A stretch of 64,000 bases of DNA from NCBI RefSeq assembly GCF_033807575.1, contig NC_084719.1:2294001-2358000 (forward strand), given 5' to 3'. Source of the DNA: Cydia pomonella. Taxonomy: Eukaryota; Arthropoda; Insecta; Lepidoptera; Tortricidae. A program made the position numbers and the translations under genes. This document shows positions 32,328-42,963 of the stretch, one piece after another (positions within the stretch are counted from its first letter, which is position 1; every line of letters begins with the position of its first letter). Under the pieces are notes generated by a model. That model ran no database searches and was not told where the DNA came from. It saw only the letters and a program-made list of their open reading frames with translations.

Positions 32328-32467
32328 TTGGCCGAACGTTAATTAGAATTGAAAAATAACCATTACGAATTGAACCGTAAAGCGTAACGGAAGGTTACAG
32401 TTTACGGTTCAATTTGTAATGGTTAATTTTGAATATTTTCATTTCTATTAACGTTCGATGTTGGCCA
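32328..32467. repeat. Foldback MITE (GTTGGCC...CGTTAAT ends)
   Basis: AACGTTAATTAGAATTGAAA and ACCATTACGAATTGAACCGT on the left are mirrored by ACGGTTCAATTTGTAATGGT and TTTCTATTAACGTT on the right, with GTTGGCC near each end. Non-coding. Confidence 0.6.
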
Positions 32468-32521
32468 CATTGCCGTTGGAACCCCTAAACTGACTTAAGA
32501 TGATGGTGGATGCCCGCTCCT

Positions 32522-33075
32522 CCATACAAACGTAATCTCCATTTTCCTCCCTGGACATTGACAGAATATTGATTGTAGAGAATACTCTACATACATATTA
32601 TTCATTATTTTTCTGTTTGTACCAAGGGTTAACTGATAGAGAATGCCTTCTGAAGTTAAGTCGCCTTTTGTACAATTTTAATATGCAATAAAGTTTAAAT
32701 AAATAAATAAATATTAAAAAGATTTATAACCAATTACATTCTTTAATTTACTTTATTTTAGAGAATAATGATATAATTTTAACAATACAAAAACTATTAC
32801 ATTCTCAATTACTCTGAAAAAAAAACAAACCAATACCAACCAATTAATAACCAATTTGATGTTTATTGACCGCAGATGCCCCTTCGTTTGATTTGTTCGA
32901 TTTTGTAATTGCTATAAGAGTTAGGTTTAAAAAAATATGGACTTTTTCTCTCCTAAATCAAAAAATAAAAATAAATCAAACGAAGGGGCATAGCTATGTG
33001 CTAATGTGTATTCATCAAATTCAAAAATTTTTTTTTTCATAATATCATCATCCAGAGAAGAAAATGGGGACTACG
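32522..33075. repeat. MITE with TACAAACGTA...CCATTTTCCTCC ends, plus an inner inverted pair
   Basis: The left end ACGTAATCTCCATTTTCCTC is mirrored at the right by GAAGAAAATGGGGACTACGT. Inside, TGCCCCTTCGTTTGATTT (32877) is mirrored by AAATCAAACGAAGGGGCA (ending near 32993). A LINE-like tail (GCAATAAAGTTTAAATAAAT at 32683-32702) lies within the left part. A shorter relative is at 49736-50051. Confidence 0.6.
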
Positions 33076-33749
33076 TATCCGTCTCCGGAAAGACTTTGCA
33101 TCCTTGTGTCCTTTTGTCGCTTGTACAATGGGCTGTGCTCTGAAGAATGGTTTGACATGATGCCAACGGCCGCTTTCTATCACCGCACCGCTCGCCGTCG
33201 GCAGGGTGTCGGCCCTTAGGGCGGCGACGGGGGTCGTAGACCTCTCGCTACACAGCATAATAGCGGCAATGCTGGGTAGCGAGAGGAATTGGGAAGCGGT
33301 GGCCTCCTTCTGCGAAGAAGTCATGTAAAGAAGGAGAAGGCGGAGAGGGAGCGAGAAACGTCTGCTGACGCGATTCCTCTCCGTCGCAGGCGGCAGGGCC
33401 AAAGGCAGAGAGCGCATGCTCGCCTCGAGCCTTAGGGCCAGCGGGCACTGGACCCGCATTGCATAGACGTCGTCGGGGGGCGGGGGATCACGCGTTTCTG
33501 ATCCCCCCCTCCATTGTGAGGGTGCCCTGGCGTTACGCCGGGGCTGCCGGAGGGCGCCGTGGTGAATGTCATCATCGATCCCAGTGCGCCCTCATGAACG
33601 GCAAAGAGGGTGAAACGCCGGAGTGGGTTTAGTGGGTAGGGCTAAATTCCCCCAACCCCCCCCCCCCCCCTCTTCCCAGAAGAGGGGAAAGGAGTGGCGA
33701 GTCCCACACACCGTGCGTAAATGCATTCCCACTCCGTCAAAAAAAAAAA
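33076..33749 (+). pseudogene. R1-clade-like LINE: ORF2 C-terminus, GC-rich 3' UTR and A tail
   Basis: The plus strand encodes IIAAMLGSERNWEAVASFCEEVM (ending near 33328, kept here as a motif only), a typical C-terminal region of lepidopteran R1-type ORF2. A 3' UTR follows with GTGAGGGTGCCCTGGCGTTA, GCCGGAGGGCGCCGTGGTGA and AACGCCGGAGTGGGTTTAGT, then a C tract (33653-33671) and an A tail (33739-33749). GC content is far above the surroundings. Several frames are broken; this is a dead 5'-truncated copy. Confidence 0.6.
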
Positions 33750-34015
33750 GGGTGTTCATCCTCACAGAACCTAAATGGTCGCACACTGTGCGGTTTAAGA
33801 GGAACTTCCTCCCGCGGCCGCTTCGGCTGTGGAATGAGTTCCCTTCCGAAGTTTTCCCGAAGGTCTACAGTATGGGATTCTTCAAAATGGGAGTGTGCAG
33901 GTTTTTAAAGGGTCAGCAACGCGCATGTAACATCTCGCAGAGTTGCAGTCATTCATAGGCTACGGTGACTGCTTACCATCAGGACCGTATGCTTGTATGC
34001 CGCCGTGGGAACATA
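33750..34015 (+). pseudogene. Jockey/CR1-like LINE: ORF2 C-terminus and 3' UTR
   Basis: Frame FILTEPKWSHTVRFKRNFLP, then RPLRLWNEFPSEVFP and MGFFKMGVCRFLKG, is the RT C-terminal motif (R-F-LPR-RLWN-LP) common to Jockey-like ORF2 proteins. It runs into the 3' UTR GGGTCAGCAACGCGCATGTA shared with 761-1086 and 27092-27271. It abuts the A tail of the R1-like fragment. Confidence 0.68.
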
Positions 34016-34470
34016 TACGTAGTCCCAAATGGAGAAGCTGAGAACCCCCTTTCTTCTTAATTTACAGTACCTATTTTAATACAAGGATTCATTTATAGAT
34101 TTTGACCTACAGTCAAGTGTAAAAATACGGGTGTACACATCGTACTCAAAAATATGTCCCATAGCATATTATTCCAGTGTAATAAGAGCGTAGTTGTGAG
34201 ACGATTCTTTCGATATATATTTTTGCCCTCGACTGTACAAAATACTTATGTAATTAAAGTTAGTACGTGCGTTTATATACGCAACGAGTCCGGATTTCAG
34301 TATGGTTTCGGCGGAAGCTTGGCATTGTTTATTGGATCGGCATTAATGTGAGCACGTTGCCAATGTTGCATGACTAACATCGGCAAGTAAAACCGATCCC
34401 TGTCTATTGTTGTTTCGTTTGGTTTGTTTCTGAACAAGCAGTGTTTTAGGCACCCAAAATATTATTGTAT
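34016..34470. other. No gene seen
   Basis: AT-rich sequence; the 65-codon frame at 34154 shows no domain. No repeat structure noticed. Confidence 0.4.
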
Positions 34471-34610
34471 GTACAGTCAAATAATTTAATTTCCTACCCA
34501 TTTCGTACCTTGTCACAGTGACAATAGTATGAGGTCTCTGGCGAGTTTCATGTTGTTTGTCACTGTGACAAGGTACGAAATGGGTAGGAAATTAAATTCC
34601 TTGACCGTAC
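34471..34610. repeat. Snapback MITE with 54-bp arms
   Basis: The left arm 34471-34524 (GTACAGTCAA ... CTTGTCACAGTGACAA) is the reverse complement of 34557-34610 with about three mismatches, around a 32-bp loop. A transcript would form a near-perfect hairpin. Confidence 0.85.
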
Positions 34611-35190
34611 AAGTACAATTGGACAGTCAGCATAAAAAGTAAGGCATCAGATTACCGTAAAAAGTACCTACTATTCTTGAATAACTTAAGGCCCCGTAGG
34701 TTCGTATTCTTCTTTCACTCTCACTAAGCGGAAGTGAACTTTTGAACACAAACTATACTAATATAATACCATCATATTTGGAAGAGTATTCCAGGGCGGC
34801 AATCGCGTTGTTTTATTCGTAATCATTGATACTCACTACTATCACCTCGGAATAAGGAGCTATTTTTAATTGTAGTCTGACCTGTATCTATATTTGGTGG
34901 TTCATTGACAGGCAGTGTGGAACTATTCTGTTTGAATTCGTTTCAAAGTCTGAAGTTTCGACAGTTTGTTGTGATTGTAAATGGATCAAAATTCTTTTCG
35001 TTGTCTGGTTTTTTATTTTGTAAATGTAATCTACAGCTAAAAAGACATGCAAGAGCTCTCGTCTTTTTTATTTATTATATAGCGTTTTATATTATATAGC
35101 GTGAAAGAGTGGTCCAAAACAAGACAACGAAAAGAATTTCGATCCAAATATTAAAAAGGGAGACGTGAGACTGTGTCTAAAAGTTTTTGA
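34611..35190. other. No gene seen; MITE-like fragments
   Basis: CAGTCAGCATAAAAAGTAAG (34624) resembles the end of the TACAGTCA MITE family found at 47.6 kb. AAAATTCTTTTCGTTGTCTG (34987) recurs inverted at about 35122-35141 as AACGAAAAGAATTTCG, marking a small foldback. Confidence 0.4.
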
Positions 35191-35532
35191 CCCGAGGACC
35201 ATGCTCAGGGGCCTAATCCCCACACTGACAATTTCCTGTCCATTACTGGGTCAATAAGTAGTGATGGTACCTGGCATCAATATTTATTTGTTGGACTAGC
35301 AATGCACAGCTAATTGTCACTACCAGGTGATAATTAATGTCATCGTGTATTTTTTATCATAGTTTTTTTGTGTAATTCGACATTTAGAGACTGTATACAT
35401 CTCTAATAAAGTATCTAATATTTAATTGATTCCATATTTCTAACTGTATTTTGTTATTTTTATGATTGTAAAAATTAGACATGTAAAAGTGCCCCTGTGG
35501 CCTATTTGCTGAATAAATGTTTGTTTGTTTGT
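35191..35532 (+). mobile_element. LINE 3' end with (GTTT) tail
   Basis: Ends AGTGCCCCTGTGGCCTATTT, GCTGAATAAATG and then (TTTG)n, a typical LINE 3' terminus. Only untranslated sequence is recognisable. Confidence 0.45.
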
Positions 35533-35594
35533 AGGTGTATTTTTTGCGGCCTGGACTGGGCTCGCAGTTTCACTAAACTGCACTACCCCTGGAG

Positions 35595-35897
35595 CTCGAT
35601 TCAGATTTAACAATTTGATCTTATTTTGATACGACCTTGAAAATCGCTCACGCTAATTGGTGCATGCGAAGTGAAGTGGAAATCGTGCGTGATATTAAAA
35701 TCAGATCAAAGCAAAGCAAATTGTTAAATTAGAAGCGCCTTGGTTTTGACACGACCTTGAACATCGCCTTGGTGATTGGCCACATCTTACGCACGACTTT
35801 TACTTCATTTCGCGTGCACCAACTAGCGTAAGCAATCTTCAAGTTCGTGTCAAAATAAGATGACCGCAAGAAGTAAAGTTGTTGAATGTGACTCAGG
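35595..35897. repeat. MITE copies of the GATTCAGATTTAACAATTTG family
   Basis: GATTCAGATTTAACAATTTG (35599) and AAATTGTTAAATTAGAAGCG (about 35726) bound one copy. A second, partly overlapping module with CGACCTTGAACATCGCC runs to TTGTTGAATGTGACTC. The arrangement looks like two copies head to tail or one nested duplicate. Confidence 0.55.
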
Positions 35898-36383
35898 CTA
35901 TAGCTGGGAGACAGATTAACTAATGGCCCGCTAATAGGCGGAGTTAACCAGATTGTATCGGATCCGGAGCATTGTTGGAGTGGAACAAAACCGCGATTGC
36001 CACTGGAACTGGAATACCTATCCGTTGATCCGGAACAAATGCCGTTCGGAACACTTACCGAGTGTCAGCGTCAAACCGTCTGCTAAAGTTAGTAAATGTC
36101 GCTAATCATCAATTCTATCAACAAAATAAAGCTATGGAACAGCAAACTGGCAGGTTACATTCGTATGGTGACTGCAGAAATGTCGCGGTTGAAGCGTCAC
36201 TGCTACATCATTGCAGCCATATCAGTACCACTGTCAATTTCCTTCAAAAATTGCGTTGCAGTCTTTACCGCATTGGTGTCGGCACCAGAACTACCAGAAG
36301 TAACGTTCTGGAAATCACTCATTTTATCAGAGATTGAAAGTGATATCACCCAATATGCCGATAATGCAATGATTCACAAAAAA
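35898..36383. other. No gene seen
   Basis: Two overlapping plus frames (36062-36337 and 36096-36419) have no recognisable domain and end in an interspersed repeat. Moderately GC-richer than neighbours but otherwise featureless. Confidence 0.35.
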
Positions 36384-36870
36384 ACTGGCCAAGAGCATGT
36401 CGGGCCATGCTCAGTGTAGGGTTCCGTAGTTTCCCGTCCGTCAAAATAGACTTTTTTTTAAACTCACAAACGTCTGAACTGATCAGGTTCGCTATAGTTT
36501 TCCTTGGAAGTTTTTACTACCTACCTTGGACCCATGGTTCAAAAAATATGAAATGATGTTTTTTTTTCTTTCAGAGCGATTATTTCCGAAAATATTACGT
36601 TTCTTAAAAACTGGTTCTTTCTTTTTCGGTTTGAACGACCTATCCAATAACACCTACTAAAGGGTCGAACCAAAAAAAAACATTCATCCCCACTTTTATT
36701 AACAAAAAAAACCACTTCTGATTTTTATTTTACGACTTTGTAGGCGTAACTGATTTAAATATTCGTGAAAAATTTCAGCTTTTTAGCCCACACGATCACG
36801 GAGCAAAACCGCGGAACAAAAAGGGAATTGCTAAACTATATGGGTTCCTAGTTGACTATGGAACCCTCAA
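36384..36870. repeat. AGGGTTCCGTA-type repeat, diverged relative
   Basis: Starts CTGGCCAAGAGCATGTCGGG, then GTAGGGTTCCGTAG, and ends CTATGGAACCCTC. Architecture matches the elements at 29857 and 53067, but the internal sequence differs. Confidence 0.5.
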
Positions 36871-38007
36871 AACGTCGGTATATTGAAACTAATTAAGATA
36901 ATTGTGAAACATCCTTTGAGACTTGAGACCTACTTGCAGAATATTTTTTGGAATTTTGATTGCGATATTCTTTTTATTTATAACCGTTTGTTCACTCGTA
37001 CTGTACCGAAGTCAACCAGAAACTCGATTCGCCTACACTGGCGTAACAATTGGGAATAGGACCAAGATCTTCGATTATCGGATTAGTAAAAGCGTCCTTA
37101 TCTTTAGTCAGTTGATACAAAGACAATAATATTCTGAGGGCAAAGAGCAGAGTCATGTAATCAAATGCTGAAAACTAAGTTGCTATGAAGAAACTATGCT
37201 TTGTTTTAGAGAGATTATGTCACAAAAGTTTAAATTTTAATTGAGCTTTATATTTAAGTATATTTACTTAGTGTTTGTAAAATGCGTACATAATAGAGAA
37301 ACACAAACCAGTCTAGGGGAGACCAAGGTGAGTTAGAACAGAGGTAGATTGAAACAACGTCAATTTTGAGACATCTATACCTAACTGTTGCTGCCTACGA
37401 TGTTTAACCTCGTCCCGCCGTCCGCTGCTCCCTCAATATGCGTCCTTGCCTCAAACGATTATAAATACCCAAAATTGACGCTGTTTCAACTTACCTCGGC
37501 TTCCCCTACATACATATGCCAACGCTTCATGATAAATATACGTTAATGTCACCATATTATCCCTTAGTTTCACGCATAACCAACCTCATCTGACGTCGGG
37601 GATAGTGTGTCGAATATCATAGATCACAGCGAGAAGTGACAGGCCACGGGAGATGGATCGGTGATGGCTCTCAGGGTCGTAGTTACTAACGGTGAAGCCA
37701 GGCGAGCGTAGTTTTGTGACTTTTGAGCTGCGTAATTTTGTGAGTTTTAGAGCTGCGTACCTTCAGCAGACAATGTATTTTGTGTCGCCGTGTGAACCAA
37801 ACAGTCATTTTGTATGGAACCGAATGCAGCAGAAATTGAGCAACCGAAATTACGCGACTCACAACTCAAAAATTACGCTCGTCTGGCTTCGTCCTAATAG
37901 GTTGCCTGTTGATAACTTGTCACATCGGCATCGAAATTTTATCTACTTTAGTGGAACTAACAACAAACACACTATGTATTGTGTATTTATGCATGTTTAT
38001 TTATATT
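36871..38007. other. No gene seen
   Basis: AT-rich. CAATTTTGAGACATC (37360) and CCAAAATTGACGCTGTTTC (about 37470) form part of a short inverted repeat with GGGGAGACCAAGGTGAGTTA and TTACCTCGGCTTCCCCTA, probably another MITE (about 37315-37507). The 68-106 codon frames show no domain. Confidence 0.4.
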
Positions 38008-38115
38008 TTTGACGACCGGTTTGGTCCCGGGTTCAAATACTTACCAGTATTTGAACCCGGGACCATCAGCTTCGTAGGCAGGGTCACTACCCACTAGGCC
38101 AAACCGGTCGTCAAA
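38008..38115 (-). repeat. tRNA-like foldback element
   Basis: On the minus strand: TTTGACGACCGGTTTGG, then GGCCTAGTGGGTAGTG (box A-like), then GGTCCCGGGTTCAAATAC (box B-like), then the inverse of the start. The ends are perfect 17-bp inverted repeats. The middle also folds: GGTCCCGGGTTCAAATACT is repeated inverted within the element. It resembles a tRNA-derived, SINE-like unit that has become palindromic. Confidence 0.6.
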
Positions 38116-39129
38116 CAAGGTTAAACGAATAGGCAAAGCTATTGTATAATTGATATCATATTGATTTAATACATTGTGTAGAATTTATTTCTATAATACC
38201 TAATACCCAGGTCGTCTACTGTCCTCTTAATTTATATTCTATGAAATTATTATAATCATCATATTAACAAAGTGAAGATCCACGTAATATGCGAAACCTA
38301 ATCCCCTTCTATCCGTTTGAAGTGTGTCGCGACTCGAGAGCGAGCAAGTTTGAAATCCCCGTTGAGAGCGCGCAACATTTTATCACGAAAGTTTCTCTCA
38401 GGAAGTGATACATAAAAGCGGCGAGACTTTGCAACTGATACGGGAACATCTCAGTAATGTAAAATGTACAAAATATCAGACTGCGTGTCAAAAGTATCTA
38501 CAATTCTCTAATAACACGAAGACATATGTTTCTGCATGTAGATGAATTAGACCGTGAAAGATACTTCGCCTGTACAGAAAGAGATACCTAAAGATATACT
38601 TGGAAGATTATACCACGGTTACAGATACTTCTGGCGCGTTTTTTCATCGCTACTATTGGTGTTGACTATAATTACAAAATGTCAATAATAATTATCCAAA
38701 AAACAAAACAAATTCAAAATTACCATGAAATTAAAAATTAAGAAGCAAAGGAAAAAGAAAACTAAAAAGAAATAATGGAATACATGTCAAACTATATATC
38801 TAGTAATTTAGCTTTGGGTAGTAATTTGCAACAAGGCCATGTTTAACTTTACAGGAACTGAAATTCTCTATTAAATATTAGTTCGACACGGAAGGGGCTC
38901 GGCTCGGTATGGACCTTTACTTCAGTCAACTTATAACTATTAGGGACCTCATTGGTGATCTCGAGGTTATTTTCAAGGAAGGTAATTCACCACCCAATTT
39001 GCCCCGTCCTGCCGTCATTTAGTAGTAAACCCGACCGACGAACATTGTGTAGAAGGTAGCAGATTTGACAATCGAACTGATATTTTAGTAGCTGGGACAT
39101 AAATAAAATACATATCTATGAGCCAGTAT
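38116..39129. other. No gene; one TACAGTCA-type MITE
   Basis: Around 38475-38670 are CTGCGTGTCAAAAGTATCTA and AGATACTTCTGGCGCGTTTT, the ends of a MITE family also seen at 47.4-47.66 kb and 48.62-48.79 kb. The remainder is AT-rich. Confidence 0.4.
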
Positions 39130-39385
39130 ATTTATATTTCGGAACTTATGTACGAAATATCATTTGATATTTACCAGTCGCTTTTCGGTGAAGGAAAACA
39201 TCGTGAGGAAACCGGACTAATCCCAACAAGGCCTAGTTTACCCTCTGGGTTGGAAGGTTAGATGGCAGTCGCTTTCGTAAAAACTAGTGCCTACCCCAAA
39301 TCTTGGGATTAGTTTTCAAACGGACCCCAGGTTCCCATGAGCCGTGGAAAAATGCCGGGAAAACGCGAGGAAGAAAAAAATATCT
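39130..39385 (+). repeat. Interspersed repeat (TCGCTTTTCGGTGAAGGAAA type)
   Basis: Contains GAAGGAAAACATCGTGAGGA, AACCGGACTAATCCCAACAA and TGGGATTAGTTTTCAAACGG, then CGCGAGGAAGAA. I recognise it as a very abundant lepidopteran repeat, probably a LINE 3' region. Non-coding here. Confidence 0.55.
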
Positions 39386-39662
39386 ATGAGCCAGTAGCCA
39401 CGAAGTCAGCGGTGTCAGCATCTTTACTAACAGCAACACTTAAATTGTCGTCATGGACCTTACGCATTTTCCATTAAGCATTAGCAAAGATGCCAATCGT
39501 ATGCGCCGTAGTAAACTCTTCTCTCTACTCTAATCTCTTTCTATAACTCTTCCACAATAGTGGGACAGAGATAAATTATAGAGTATGCTTCATTTCGTCG
39601 AAAACGATTGGCATCTTGGCTAGGCACCCTGTTCCGATGAACGATGGCACTATCTATCGTAC

Positions 39663-39761
39663 CTGGTCAGTGAGGGCCGGATCTGCACCGTGAGCCAGCA
39701 GGAGCTCAACGATGTCGGTGGCGTCGGCCGCGCACGCGGCGTGCAGCGCTGACGATCCCAC
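39663..39761 (-). CDS. Ankyrin-repeat protein gene, exon (one ANK repeat)
   Basis: This 99-bp exon encodes exactly one 33-residue ankyrin repeat (VGSSALHAACAADATDIVEL, then LLAHGADPALTDQ). It has the consensus TALH-AA, IVELLL and GAD positions, with the Thr/Gly before ALH replaced by Ser. The acceptor is TTTTCTGTGTCAG and the donor CAG|GTACGA; both borders are in phase 0. It is the most 3' exon I can see. Further exons must lie to the left or outside the window. Ankyrin repeats are protein-binding modules; the partner is unknown. The reading frame differs from the longest open frame at this place, which is a shadow. Confidence 0.85.
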
Positions 39762-40815
39762 CTGACACAGAAAACATACACTGCTCTAACTAACGTATCT
39801 CTCTCTTTATCTCTAATGAGATAGAAATCACGGACCTCAAGCACAATGTTTAATTTTTCGTAACAGATTTTATAATGAATTGACAATAATAACAAATCAC
39901 ACTAATTAACAGGCATGTGAATTCAAACCCTATTTGCATGGCCCACACTGTCCAGCAAGTGGAGGTTGGCTAATGTATACAAGAATTCACACACATAAAC
40001 CACTAAAATAAACGAAGTTATGCTTTTTTACTGTGTGGCATAAAATAGCATGAATCATTTGTAATAAGAACATTTTATGCTCTTTAGCGAGTTGTTTTCC
40101 ATGCAGTTTGAGGTAGTGACACCAAATATTGCGTGCCATGGCATGGTGGGCTGGCATGGGGAAAACATTAGCAGTGTAGCTGGAGGTTCTTTATTTTCTA
40201 CTATTACTTGCCCACACACTTTCCACGCCTGGGCCCAGACTTGGGAACTTCCGTTTACAAGATGGTTTGGGCTATAGGGAATGTGCATGAACTATAGAGG
40301 GCAGCACAGAAGCCGGTGTTTATTGGCAGGAAAAGTAAATGTCAAGTTTAAGCTTCCAATGTAGCCCACAAGATGACAGAACCTACAATCCATGAGAAAC
40401 TGTAGTTAGAGGGAAACACATCACATTGGTCCTATTATGGTTGAAGGGTAGAGAATCCATTTTGGCATTAAGTTCGCCATCTGTACATAATTGTATAGCT
40501 TTGTGCAGTAAAGTTTAAGTAAATATCTATTAATTTATAAAATAATAAGTTTCTGGTTGGTACTAGCCGGGGTTCCGACCTCGACCTATTCGCCACAAAT
40601 TCGTGCCAATAATCTCACATAATTTCGATACATTATATTCGCTTTTGCGTGTGGGTTCAATGCAAAAGCTAAATCGGCAATGCCAAGTGGCTTAGTCGAT
40701 TTAGCACTTTGTAGCTATCACAAGTATTGGTGAGGTATGATGGTTCAAAGAAAAATAGCAAGCATACAAGAGCAAAATGCAGGTAAGCGTAAAATCGAAG
40801 CGCCTGAATACTCAC
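39762..40815 (-). other. Intron of the ankyrin gene
   Basis: 1054 bp, AT-rich, bounded by GTGAGT at the right end and TGTCAG at the left. It includes a GC-richer stretch (40100-40330) with TGCCATGGCATGGTGGGCTG and GGGCAGCACAGAAGCCGGTG, which looks like an interspersed repeat. No exon is evident. Confidence 0.6.
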
Positions 40816-40914
40816 ATTATTTTGCAAATGCACGTCGGCGTTGAAGGCGAGCAAATGCTCCACAATGCCACGGCAGCCCTGCGCGCAAGCCATCTGAAGC
40901 GCCGTCACCCCGTT
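40816..40914 (-). CDS. Ankyrin-repeat protein gene, exon (one ANK repeat)
   Basis: This 99-bp exon encodes one 33-residue repeat, NGVTALQMACAQGCRGIVEH then LLAFNADVHLQNN. It has the TAL--AC and IVEHLL helices and an N-AD loop in place of the usual GAD. The acceptor is TTTTGCAG and the donor AATAAT|GTGAGT, a strong splice site; both borders are in phase 0. It joins in frame to the exons on either side. Confidence 0.88.
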
Positions 40915-42765
40915 CTGCAAAATAAATCATACTCTAACACAAGACATGAAAGTCTATTTTGAAATAGCTCGGCATGCCATTTGGACTATACAGAGCCATA
41001 ACTGCATTTTGCAAAAAAAGTACTTTAATGTAACGTGATAGAGTCTATTATGAACTGGCCCGGACCAAGATAATTTTACTTAAAATGTTTTAATGTGACC
41101 CAAGGGGGTCTTCCATCCAATAAACTCGTGTTAAATTTTAATTAATTAGTAAAGTGAAATAACGAATAGGAAGGTTATTTTATGTAAGATCACAGGCTAA
41201 GATGGTACTCAACATTGATTCTTCTATTGCTTCTATGCGTCCAGTGATGAAATTAAAAATGACACATTGATTTAAGTTAAGTACGCCTTGATTAGTATTT
41301 TGATTGGTAAATATTTGAATATAAAATGACCCGTAAAGTCACGGGCTAGTGGCCAATGTCGTTGTCTTGTTAGAACAAGCTACATTTTCATATTAATTTA
41401 TTAAGAGGCAACTGGAGTGGTCATTTCTCCATACACACGTGCTTGACAGATTCCTCCGTGGTTTTTGAAGTTAGAGCAATGATTTTTTCCACACATATTA
41501 TTATCATTAATATCTGTGTCGAACTGTTTTGCTTTCTTTGATATTTTCGGCATTCACTTCACCTTCAATCAGCGTGAGCGATATCTTCTAGCTCGTATCA
41601 AAATTAAATCTAAACCGGAATAAATTATTAAATCTGAATCGAGCTGTAAGTTTTCATTATAGAGTCAGACCAAGATTTTGACAGCTCAGACAGTGCCAGT
41701 GTTATATTAAACGTCAAAATCATTAAATCATTTATTTGCATTTGCGTTCACATTTGTTGTTGTCCTCCTTATTCAGCTGTCCACAAACAGCATGCAAACA
41801 ATACAATTTTATAAGCAAGACTATTAAAAATATGCCTACTTATATGATATTACTCTTATTAAAAATCCAAGAATGTCCACGACCAATTAAAATATATAAG
41901 TCAAATTTTACTTAACACTCGCCCAGGCTGGGCTATCCAAATCCAAATCGCTGCCAACTTAGCTTGGTCTGACTCTAGCACCATCAAGAATTTGCTAAAG
42001 TATAGTACTTCACATGATTGGGATAGCTGTCACAATAAATTCAAAGCCGTGTCAGACGCAACTACGGGGATGAATGGCGGCTCGAGGGTCGGACGTCGGG
42101 CGTCGGGTGAGAGATATTCCTGATAATAAAATCTATTCTAAGCTCTGTAGCTCTTAGTTTGCTATCTCAATTATGATATCGAGTCAGTGTGTGAGTAATT
42201 AATGGGTCGATTTCTACGTTCTGTGATTTATCATTTGCACTCTCTAAAGGCAATACATGTAGTTTAATCCATAGATTGAAATCTGAAAGTTTGGACATAT
42301 TACATTTTAATTATTTCATATGGCATTATATTTTAGCCTACTCAATTAAATTGAATCATTTATTTCCGGTATTTGTCCATAATATTAATAGTATAAGTGC
42401 AAATAGGTCACTTAAAACTATAATGTTAGTAACTTCTCATCGATTTCGATGACGGCGACCTCAGCAATTACAGTTTACGCCGATTATGGGCCCTAATGGG
42501 CCGAACTTGATTTTAAAGACTCTTTTGCAGGTTTTACAATAGGTGGTGTTAATAGGTGTATATGTTAGTATACAAACATTGAGAAACAAAACAAACGAGA
42601 CGAAAAAAAATTCATATCACATTTCCGCAAATACGAGCATGGAGGCTTTGTTGCGTTTCGCGAACACGCTCAGCATGGTGTTGGGCTGCCGCGCAGGCGG
42701 TGCATTAAGAGACGCGCATTTCTTGTGCATTAGGGCCGAGCAGCTGTCAAGTTACGTTAGGTCAC
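40915..42765 (-). other. Intron of the ankyrin gene
   Basis: 1851 bp. It contains a MITE end near 41555-41650 (AAATTATTAAATCTGAATCG), and a GC-richer patch at 42640-42760 with no acceptable ANK coding frame. No other structure seen. Confidence 0.55.
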
Positions 42766-42963
42766 CTGGTCAGTGGAGTCGACGTTGCACCCGTGGTCCA
42801 GAAGCGTCCTCACTAAGTCGGTATGTCGATGTACAGCAGCCAAATGCAGGGGCGTGCGGCCTGCCTGATCTCTAAACTCTCTATCCGCTCCGCGGGTCAC
42901 CAGGAGAGCACAGGTTTGCGAGTGACCGCCTTCGCAAGCTACGTGCAATGCTGTCCGCCCAGC
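42766..42963 (-). CDS. Ankyrin-repeat protein gene, exon (two ANK repeats)
   Basis: This 198-bp exon encodes two consecutive 33-residue repeats. Each begins AGRT-LH: first AGRTALHVACEGGHSQTCAL with LVTRGAD, then AGRTPLHLAAVHRHTDLVRT with LLDHGCNVD. Acceptor TTATTCCTCAG; donor GACCAG|GTGACC; both borders in phase 0. The match to the ankyrin consensus (G-TPLH-AA-GH-----LL--GA) is strong, so this is the best-supported exon of the gene. Confidence 0.93.

Noticed and set aside
33037..33459. Minus-strand 140-codon frame
   Set aside because: It is antisense to the GC-rich R1-like LINE remnant, whose plus strand encodes the recognisable protein tail.
39650..39895. Minus-strand 81-codon frame across the most 3' ankyrin exon
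   Set aside because: The wrong frame; the ankyrin repeat is in another frame bounded by good splice sites.
42543..42875. Plus-strand 110-codon frame
   Set aside because: It overlaps the ankyrin exon on the other strand and has no domain of its own.
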